Of a DNA stretch of 16,623 nt, positions 1 to 6,048 are shown one piece after another. Within the stretch, counting starts at the first letter, position 1. Each line of letters starts with the position of its first letter. A program made the position numbers and the translations under genes. This stretch comes from Entamoeba histolytica HM-1:IMSS. Lineage: Eukaryota; Evosea; Mastigamoebida; Endamoebidae. The notes under the pieces were generated by a model, which was given only the letters and a program-made list of their open reading frames with translations, did no database searches and had not been told where the DNA came from. The DNA is taken from positions 1-16,623 of the forward strand of contig NW_001915177.1 of assembly GCF_000208925.1 (NCBI RefSeq), in the 5' to 3' direction.

Positions 1-1654
1 AAATATAATAAAAGTTGATGATGATGAATTATTGTTGATATGAATAAATATAATAAACATCAAAATGAAAAGAAAATAAGGAAATAAGAGGATGATGATA
101 AACAAAAATAAACAACGAAGAATATCTCAAAAAATATTAAAAGATAAAGATGAGTTGAAGAAAGAAATAAGAACAAGATAAGAAATATAAAAAGAAATAT
201 AACAACAAATTACATCTCAAATTCATTCCATAAATTAAAAAATAATAAAAGAAATAAATTAAACGACATATATTATTATTAATTCAATCTAGACAAACGT
301 AATGAAATAATTAATTATATAAATGAAGAACAGAAATAGGAAAATGAGAATATAGAATACATTCAAAAAGAAATTTATAAAATAACATATTGTATATCCA
401 AATATCATTAAAATGAATTTATAAGATATAGAAATGACGCAAATAATAGTATAAAAGAATGTTCACTAAATTCAATGATTTATTAATTAACAAGAATTAC
501 ACCATAATTAAAATAATTGAGAATTAAATATTACAATGAAAAATATGTAATTATTAAGATAAATGAAAAAGTTAAACAAATAGAGTATTTAATTATTATG
601 AAGAAAAGAGAATATACATTAATAAAGAATATAGAAAAGAATAAGCAAAAATAAATTAAAGATAAGAAATTGGAAAAGAAATAATAAAAAGGAAATTGAA
701 AATATGGAATGTCCCACTGCTGATGAAACAATTATATTCTTAAATAGATATGTGAAAGAAATAATAGTAATAATAATAGTAATAAACATAATGGAATAAT
801 TATTGAAGAAAGTGAAAATAATAATACAAAGTTATACTTACAAAGAAGAAGTAATATATGAAATGTGAAAGAATCACTCCGTACAAGAAAAAATTTAAAT
901 GCTAAACTAAAAAGTAATTAATTCAATGTTACTTCTGAAACAAAGACTGTAAAGTATTGTTGATATATAATATTTGATTTTTTGTTCTAAATACTATGTT
1001 AGTTCATGTCTCAATAATGGTGGTAATAATCATACTAAGAGTAAATAATTTTTTGTTGTTTGAATATAAACAAATTAATAAAAGTCAGTAATGTAAAAAG
1101 AAGTAATATAAGTAAAGTTTAATAAAATAAAATAATAAAATCTTAATATTATAAAACAAAAATTTACTTATTTCAATTGGTTGTTATGTATAAATTAACA
1201 AACTCTATTCTTCTTTATTATCTCTTTTTTTTAAGAAAAAAACTACCAAATATTTTACTCAGATAAGCTTTTATCTATCGTTCAATTTGCTTTTCTTATT
1301 TTTGAATTAATTTTGGTTGGTTTTAGTGTTAAATAAACTTTCTAATAATTTATTTAATATGCCTAAAGGTTATAACTATCCAACTTACAACACATCCATT
1401 TGTATTAAAATAATTAAAATATATATAACTTGTTATTTTGGAAAAAAGATAAGTATTTATGAATGAGAAACACCTTATATTCTATCAAGAAAGAATAAAG
1501 TTTTATAAATATTTTGTTTAAAGACAATTTAGAATATTGGTTTGGTAAACTAAAAAAGAATGATAAAAAGATAATTACCTAATCATTAAAAGAATTTAAT
1601 AATAATTTTTTTTAGTCATATTGGTTGTATTAATATATAACCTAAATAGAATAA
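1..1654. other. AT-rich spacer; possible eroded coiled-coil gene at about 65-950
   Basis: No intact gene is visible. Up to about 950 the plus strand is strongly purine-rich and reads, with several stops and at least one frame change near 250-290, as a Lys/Glu/Asn/Gln-rich helix-like protein (frame of the ATG at 65, then the frame of position 1). In 181-660 that frame has seven stops, all TAA or TAG, somewhat fewer than so A-rich a sequence should give. This is weak support for a dead gene and not proof. From about 950 to 1654 the sequence is mixed A/T-rich with no feature I can support; a 35-codon ATG frame at 1359-1466 has no further support. Confidence 0.35.
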
Positions 1655-2341
1655 TTACCAATGAATAAAAAAAGCTGTTATTGATGTTGTTAATGTAATA
1701 GTTAAGTTATCAAATAATGATGGAGAAATAAATTCAGTAAAACAACCAAGACTAACGATAGCTAGGGTATTGAGTATCCAGATTTGCCTAAATATTATAT
1801 ATTCAAAGACTAAACAACCAATAAAACTAAAGAAGATAAAAGAGCAACACCCATCAAATGTTTTTCTACCGAATGGAGCTGGAATTACCCTTGTACTTAG
1901 AGAACCAATTATATCAGCCATTCCATCTCCTAAACATAAAATGATAATAGAAATAATACCAACAGGTGTGTCGTACCAAAAAAGCATAGTAATAAGAGAA
2001 ATAACAACACCATAAATAAAAGGTCCTTCAAGTAATTCATGAGGTTCTTTATTTCTTGATATAATTTGAATGATAAATTGAGATAAAGATAATTTCTGGA
2101 AAAGATAACAAAATAATAATAAGAGAGAAATTGATAATGGAAGAGTTGCAGCAATATAACAAGAAAGAGAGGTATTTGGATAAAATTTCCAAGTTAAAAT
2201 AAAAAAAGGACCAGTTAAAAGATGAGTTAATTTTCTTGATATACAAGACTGTAATGAGAAACATCTTTTAAGAATAACAATAAGAAGAAGAGTAATAACA
2301 AGAACACAAAAAGATAAAAGGTATGCAAACAAGTAATTCAT
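1655..2341 (-). CDS. Phytol/polyprenol kinase-like integral membrane protein (VTE5/DGK1 superfamily)
   Basis: This is a 228-residue polytopic membrane protein. Family members phosphorylate a long-chain isoprenoid alcohol or diacylglycerol, usually with CTP, at the ER or plastid membrane. Visible landmarks: a first membrane segment (about 5-24), a basic SRKLTH motif (35-40), HELLEGP (101-107), a hydrophobic segment with FW..TP (121-126), the acidic signature LGDGMADIIG (137-146), and PFGRKTFDG (156-164). Their order and spacing match plant VTE5-type phytol kinases. The usual GRxFG after ADIxG is altered to GSLST. The ATG at 2341 gives one membrane helix before RKLTH, as in the family; an in-frame ATG at 2425 would add 28 residues. 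A GAAC motif lies about 14 bases upstream of the chosen start. The substrate is unknown; dolichol or farnesol are as plausible as phytol. Divergent from both neighbours, so independently transcribed. Confidence 0.8.
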   Translation of the reverse strand: MNYLFAYLLSFCVLVITLLLIVILKRCFSLQSCISRKLTHLLTGPFFILTWKFYPNTSLSCYIAATLPLSISLLLLFCYLFQKLSLSQFIIQIISRNKEPHELLEGPFIYGVVISLITMLFWYDTPVGIISIIILCLGDGMADIIGSLSTRVIPAPFGRKTFDGCCSFIFFSFIGCLVFEYIIFRQIWILNTLAIVSLGCFTEFISPSLFDNLTITLTTSITAFFIHW

Positions 2342-2629
2342 TTTAACTCTTTTAGTTCTTTTATTGGAATAAATAATAATGTTAAATTTTAGATAACAAA
2401 AAATAACTAAAATATTAAAAACCATTTTGATAAGATTGAAAATAAAAATTGTTAGCCTTTTTGTGGTATTGTTTTTCTTTTTTTTTTGAAAACCATTTAG
2501 TGTCAAAAATAAAATTAATTCTAAATACTTTAACTACAAAATAAGTATTTTAAAAATACTTTAATATCCATAATTTTAGCAACAAAATTAAGATAATTAT
2601 TTATTTTTTAATAATCAACAATTAATTAT

Positions 2630-2643
2630 GTATTTATAGAACT
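2630..2643 (+). promoter_or_regulatory. Promoter-like motif GTATTTATAGAACT, copy 1
   Basis: The motif resembles the Entamoeba TATA-like element GTATTTAAA(G/C) followed directly by a GAAC. The identical 14 bases recur at 8134-8147, and the preceding bases are also alike (AATTA then TG or CTTG). No protein gene starts downstream; instead the next 100 bases are raised in G+C (about 36%) and contain a stem with a GNRA-type loop. It could drive a non-coding RNA. The promoter role is inferred from motif resemblance only. Confidence 0.35.
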
Positions 2644-2740
2644 AGCTTCTATAATTCCTGGCTCAGGTGAGAGTAATCTCATCCTCAAATCTTCTTATAG
2701 CATTTCTATGGAGTATGTTTGGTTGTAGTCTGGCAATTAA
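2644..2740 (+). ncRNA. Candidate structured non-coding RNA
   Basis: This GC-raised island (about 37% against roughly 20% in flanking spacer) begins right after a promoter-like motif. It contains a 7-pair stem, 2666-2672 with 2677-2683 (one G:U pair), closed by a GTAA loop, which is of the GNRA class. I see no box C/D pair, no snRNA landmark and no tRNA fold, so the class is unknown. An unrelated SINE or tRNA relic is possible. Confidence 0.25.
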
Positions 2741-2797
2741 TTATTTTTCAAAATGAAAATAATTTACCTTAATTGGTTTTTTTTTGTTAGTTTCAGT

Positions 2798-2813
2798 TTT
2801 TTATTTAATTAAA
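2798..2813 (+). repeat. Left copy of a 16-bp direct repeat (possible target-site duplication)
   Basis: TTTTTATTTAATTAAA here is identical to 4050-4065, which begins immediately after the SINE-like 3' tail. That is the position expected for a duplicated insertion target, and the bases before it are T-rich, as is common for Entamoeba LINE/SINE targets. The enclosed 1.24 kb is longer than a typical Entamoeba SINE (about 0.6 kb), so a composite element or a chance AT-rich match is possible. Confidence 0.4.
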
Positions 2814-3108
2814 GCATAGACTGAATGTGGCACATATGAAACACCACACAAACACTAATACAATTCAATCATTGAATCTTTCAGTTATTATCTGATTATG
2901 GATTTGTACTTGAATATGAAATGTATTAGTTAATGCTGTAAATAGCAGCAATTTATTATGGTGGAATATTATTTATTGTATTATAAGAATTGGTATTTAT
3001 GAATAAAGAAAGTTAGAAATGTATATATTAGCTAAGGAAAAAGATCTACTAAAGTGTGGTTACGAATAAAAGGAATTAATCAAAGTAATATAGTAGTACT
3101 GAAATGTT

Positions 3109-3128
3109 TTCTTCTCTCATTCATAAAA
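3109..3128 (+). repeat. 20-bp direct repeat, copy 1
   Basis: These 20 bases (starting TTCTTCTCTC, ending TCATAAAA) are identical to 3765-3784. In both copies an A-run, a GAAAT and then an ATTAA follow, so loose similarity continues about 30 bases further. Two related SINE parts, or an internal duplication, would explain it. Confidence 0.7.
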
Positions 3129-3170
3129 AAAAAAGAAATCAATTATGATTAACCTTATTTTTTAGGTTTT

Positions 3171-3261
3171 CCATCATGTTGAGAAGTGAGCGAATCAGTT
3201 TCTTCAACACGCTTTATTTCTATTGAAATAAAGTTTTTGCAAGCATGCTCGACTTAAATGG
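3171..3261 (+). ncRNA. Foldable island: closed junction with a perfect 9-bp hairpin
   Basis: Outer pairing is CCAT (3171-3174) with ATGG (3258-3261) and GTTGAG (3178-3183) with CTCGAC (3248-3253, one G:U). Inside lies a perfect hairpin CTTTATTTC (3212-3220), loop TATT, GAAATAAAG (3225-3233). G+C is about 34%, above the surrounding spacer. It may be part of the SINE-like element's transcript. No known RNA family was recognised, so the RNA call is an inference from folding. Confidence 0.25.
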
Positions 3262-3340
3262 TTCCTCAATTAAGTTGCTGCCTGACTTTTATTTTGATTT
3301 TAATGAGTAATATAATATTTCTCATTCTTTATATTGTTGT

Positions 3341-3407
3341 TTTAAGGAGAGTATATCCATAACATACTGTTATAGCTCATCTCCTTTTACCTTCGACACC
3401 CCTTAAA
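3341..3407 (+). other. Two alternative stems sharing one strand
   Basis: AAGGAGA (3344-3350) can pair perfectly with TCTCCTT (3380-3386), with a small inner stem ATAAC (3359-3363)/GTTAT (3369-3373). The overlapping TTTAAGG (3341-3347) can instead pair with CCTTAAA (3401-3407). The two outer stems exclude each other. Function is unknown. Confidence 0.4.
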
Positions 3408-3542
3408 GAAACCCTATTCCTTGATAATATCATTATGTTTAATTTTTGTGCAACAATATCAATTATATATGCGTCTTCTTTAATAAATGATAATTCTTAA
3501 TACGTAACACACCCTTAGTAAATAATAATCCTTATAATTAAT

Positions 3543-3595
3543 AATGAATAACAATACACGTTAATGAATAACAATACACGTTAATGAATAATAAT
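3543..3595 (+). repeat. Short tandem repeat, 20-bp unit, about 2.6 copies
   Basis: Unit AATGAATAACAATACACGTT occurs at 3543-3562 and 3563-3582 without change, followed by a degenerate partial copy at 3583-3595. Internal short repeats are known in Entamoeba SINEs, and this lies within the proposed composite element. Confidence 0.85.
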
Positions 3596-3670
3596 CTTTT
3601 ATAATAATCACTTCTAATAAATATTAATAATAATAAACAGTTAGTGTTGAATAGATATTATCTCACCAAA

Positions 3671-3764
3671 GGCACGTCATGACCAGACGATAACTGGGAG
3701 ATTCGAAGCATGGGATTATTTTAGGGTTTCATGTGGTGTCTCTGACGTGCCATCTTCGAATCTC
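3671..3764. ncRNA. Interleaved perfect inverted repeats (pseudoknot layout), candidate structured RNA
   Basis: GGCACGTCA (3671-3679) pairs perfectly with TGACGTGCC (3743-3751). GAGATTCGAAG (3698-3708) pairs perfectly with CTTCGAATCTC (3754-3764). The order is arm 1, arm 2, arm 1', arm 2', so the helices cross, with only AT between the last two arms. Extra nested stems are CCAG (3683-3686)/CTGG (3694-3697) and possibly CATG (3709-3712)/CATG (3730-3733). The stretch is about 47% G+C, roughly double its surroundings. A structured RNA within a SINE-like transcript is the simplest reading; a DNA site for dimeric proteins is an alternative, since the arms have palindromic cores (TTCGAA, ACGT). Strand and function are not determined. 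Confidence 0.45.
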
Positions 3765-3784
3765 TTCTTCTCTCATTCATAAAA
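3765..3784 (+). repeat. 20-bp direct repeat, copy 2
   Basis: Identical to 3109-3128. This copy abuts the end of the interleaved inverted repeats at 3764, while copy 1 has no such structure in front of it. The shared block therefore looks like a module joined to different left-hand sequences. Confidence 0.7.
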
Positions 3785-4049
3785 TAAAAAAAGAGAAAAA
3801 GAAATTATTTAAAATTAAGGCAGAAAATAAACAAAAGAATAAAAAAAGAAGGAATAAAAGAAGAAGTTTGAGAAGAAGCTAATAGGAAGAAATAAAGCAA
3901 AAAACGGTTTTTCTCATACTCTTAGACAAACTTAAATGAGAAGTTAAACAAAAGATTGCTCTTTTAAAAAAAACAAACTCATGGATGGGATTAGTCTCCC
4001 TTAAGCAAGGAAGAATAGAAACCAATTCTATTAATACTAAATTAACTAA

Positions 4050-4065
4050 TTTTTATTTAATTAAA
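4050..4065 (+). repeat. Right copy of the 16-bp direct repeat
   Basis: Identical to 2798-2813 and starting exactly where similarity between the SINE and LINE 3' tails ends. This placement supports a target-site duplication, although the low complexity of the sequence calls for caution. Confidence 0.4.
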
Positions 4066-4447
4066 AACATTAACTAAGACAATTAATAAAAAAATATTTA
4101 ACCTTCATCTTCTTTTATTAGACAACTCTTTCAATTAAGTTACTAAAATGACTGAATTTTTTCTAACTAACTTATACAGACACATAAGTATTAGAAATAA
4201 AAAATCATAAACAACTAAGGTTTAAAGCCAATAAAGATTTATTAAAATGAGGAATTCTTTCAATAAAATAGTTCTTATTATAAACAAATCATTCAGATAA
4301 AAGAAGAATAAAAAAGAAAAATAGAAATTGAATGAATAAAAGAAAGAAACAATCAGATGAAAAAAGAATATTCAATAAATTAAGAAGAAGAAAGAAAAAA
4401 AGTCAAAAAAGAAGAAAGAATCACTAAATAAATAAATTTAATTAAAC

Positions 4448-5659
4448 ATGATTGAGTTCTATGAACAATTTGGGACATTAGTATTTATTATGACAGCATC
4501 ATTTATTATTAAAATTATTTGGTTTAGAGGGATTGTAAGAGAAAGTAGTGGATTATTAATGAAAATAATGTTTAATTTAACATTTCCATTTGTTATATTA
4601 AAGGCATTAATTAATACTCACAGTCTAGATATTGAGTCATTATCAATGTTTATATCAGGATTTATATTTCAAGTAAGTATAGGATTAATTTCTTTTATTA
4701 TATTTAAGTTTATAATAAAAAATGATATTGCATGGCAAGTTGAATTCGGTGGATGTATTGGACTAAATATTGGACTTTTCTTATTTCCAATATTAGAAAC
4801 GTTAGACCCTGTTAATGGAATTACACACGCTATTTTATTTAATATTAGTAATGATGTTGCTTGCTATTTAGTTCTTAGACCTTTATTTGCTTTAATTGAA
4901 AATAGTAAAGAGGATGATGAAAAACAAAATGAAATAACTGATATTCAAGTTGAATTAAAAGAGTCTCAAATAATAGAAAATGAATTAAAAAATGATGAAC
5001 GTAAATCATTGGATAATGATTCTTTTGATATGAAAGGAACTCCAACTTTAGAAAGTTCAATTATTGCTTCTCCAAGTGAAGAATCAATAATGAGAACATC
5101 ATTGGATTTATATCCAAATAAACCAACTGATTTTATTAAATATGGACAAAAGAAAACTTTAAGAAATGAAAAACAAAAGTGGCATGAAATTATTAAAAAA
5201 ATTATTATCTCTTTGATTACTTGTATACCTTTATATGTTATGCCAATTGGCTATTATATTGGTTTAAATAATATTAAATTACCTCGTTTTATTAATAATA
5301 TTATTATTACAATATCATCAGGAAATACATTAATGGCTTATAACTTATTAGGACTCTTTTTTGAATGGAAAAATTCTTGGCAAACTACTAAACTTGCTTT
5401 ACAAGCTCTTATTGTTCGTTTAATTGTTGGAATATCTATTGGTGTTGGTTTATATTTTGCATTGTCTTCATACGTCACTCAATTAACTAGATTAACAATT
5501 ACATTATGTTGTGTTTGTCCAGCACCATTACTAAGTATTATTTATAGTGTAGAATATAATGTTACTCGATTAGATGTAAGTGCTGCAATTGTTAGTTTTT
5601 CTGTAGTAACGAGTTTCATTACAGTGTTTATTCTTACTACTTTATTATCTTCTTATTAG
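4448..5659 (+). CDS. AEC-family membrane transporter (auxin efflux carrier/malate permease family)
   Basis: This is a 403-residue polytopic membrane protein of the AEC family (bile/arsenite/riboflavin transporter superfamily), which moves organic anions or similar solutes across membranes. The N-terminal half (about 8-150) has roughly five hydrophobic segments, including NLTFPFVILKAL (43-54) and GGCIGLNIGLFLFPILE (101-117), which match the family's first repeat. A hydrophilic, acidic and Ser-rich loop (about 151-245) separates it from the second half (about 248-402). That half holds LPRFINNIII, SSGNTLMAYNLLGLF (290-304) and CCVCPAPLLSII (354-365), typical of the second repeat. The start has an A-rich leader and a stop lies shortly upstream. 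The TAG stop is followed by TAATTTATT, like Entamoeba polyadenylation signals. Substrate and membrane are unknown. A SINE-like element ends about 400 bases upstream. Confidence 0.85.
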   Translation: MIEFYEQFGTLVFIMTASFIIKIIWFRGIVRESSGLLMKIMFNLTFPFVILKALINTHSLDIESLSMFISGFIFQVSIGLISFIIFKFIIKNDIAWQVEFGGCIGLNIGLFLFPILETLDPVNGITHAILFNISNDVACYLVLRPLFALIENSKEDDEKQNEITDIQVELKESQIIENELKNDERKSLDNDSFDMKGTPTLESSIIASPSEESIMRTSLDLYPNKPTDFIKYGQKKTLRNEKQKWHEIIKKIIISLITCIPLYVMPIGYYIGLNNIKLPRFINNIIITISSGNTLMAYNLLGLFFEWKNSWQTTKLALQALIVRLIVGISIGVGLYFALSSYVTQLTRLTITLCCVCPAPLLSIIYSVEYNVTRLDVSAAIVSFSVVTSFITVFILTTLLSSY

Positions 5660-6048
5660 TCATAATTTATTATTAAACAAATTTTGAAGATTTTGATAAG
5701 AGAAGGAATTAACCAAAACGAAGAATTAGTGACATATAAAACATCACACCTTCATTCTTTTTTTCTTCCTTTAAACAATCCTCAATATAATTAAAAAATA
5801 GTATTTTATAATAAAAATTTACTTCTTCATGAAGTAGAATATTCTGTGTTGAATCAACAAATGATTCTTAACTCTATCAATGATAAACAATCTCATTCCA
5901 TTATTATTGATAATGAAAAGAAAAAAACAGAAAGAAAAGGAAGAAAGTTATACCGAAAGAAGTTGTCATAAAAATATAAATGAACTTATCATAATACTTG
6001 TTTAAATAAAAAGGGTAAAAAAAAAATAATCTAGAAGAAAAAGTCACA
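5660..6048. other. Intergenic spacer between permease and RhoGEF genes
   Basis: There is no coding sequence here. It contains a T-rich run after 5750, short self-complementary words (CTTCATGAAG near 5826, AGAATATTCT near 5837), and a TATA-like GTTTAAATA at 6000-6008. The last sits 41-49 bases before the RhoGEF start, a plausible core promoter. Confidence 0.6.

Larger units (their letters stand above)
3671..4049 (+). mobile_element. SINE-like non-autonomous retroelement, 3' part (5' limit uncertain)
   Basis: The right end, from about 3982, is nearly the same as the right end of the LINE at 13789-13855: GGATGGGATTAGTCTCCC, then a variable stretch, then TTCTATTAATACT and a TTAA-rich end. In Entamoeba each SINE shares its 3' end with a partner LINE so that the LINE machinery can copy it. 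A purine-rich body (about 3785-3960) precedes it, and a 16-bp direct repeat begins at 4050. The 5' end is uncertain: it may be near 3660, or at 2814 if the direct repeat is a true target duplication. Confidence 0.65.
2342..4447. other. Gene-poor tract with foldable GC-raised islands and a SINE-like element
   Basis: There is no convincing protein gene in about 2.1 kb. The tract holds, in order: a promoter-like motif and a stem with GTAA loop (2630-2740), a patch at 2870-3110 that reads protein-like in one frame only if eight stops are ignored (no better than chance), a compact junction-like fold (3171-3261), a strong hairpin pair (3341-3407), a short tandem repeat (3543-3595), the interleaved inverted repeats (3671-3764), a purine-rich body, and the SINE-like 3' tail (3982-4049). 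The last 400 bases before 4448 are AT-rich leader and promoter sequence of the permease gene. Confidence 0.6.

Noticed and set aside
65..950. Reassigned genetic code (TAA/TAG read as Gln)
   Set aside because: The intact genes here end in TAA, TAG or TGA and use CAA for Gln with no internal stops. In A/T-rich sequence most stops are TAA anyway, so the bias proves nothing.
1359..1466. 35-codon frame beginning MPKGYNYPTY
   Set aside because: The first residues look protein-like, but the rest is AT-driven and there is no family match or clear promoter.
2342..2506. Longer N-terminus for the kinase-like protein
   Set aside because: The upstream frame starts without ATG beyond 2425, and the family needs only one helix before RKLTH; the ATG at 2425 remains a possible alternative.
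2870..3110. Membrane-protein-like remnant (frame reading ...SDYGFVLEYEMY...)
   Set aside because: Eight stops in about 75 codons is the chance rate for this composition, and I could not link the words to a family.
3671..3764. HDV-like self-cleaving ribozyme on the minus strand
   Set aside because: The helix order matches, but the first helix is too long, there is no G-rich joining segment after it for the P1.1 pairs, and the last joining segment is only three bases.
3690..3765. tRNA-like B-box words around TTCGAA
   Set aside because: TTCGAA is the palindromic core of the inverted repeat. No A box, acceptor stem or anticodon arm can be drawn, and no tRNA gene is visible in the window.
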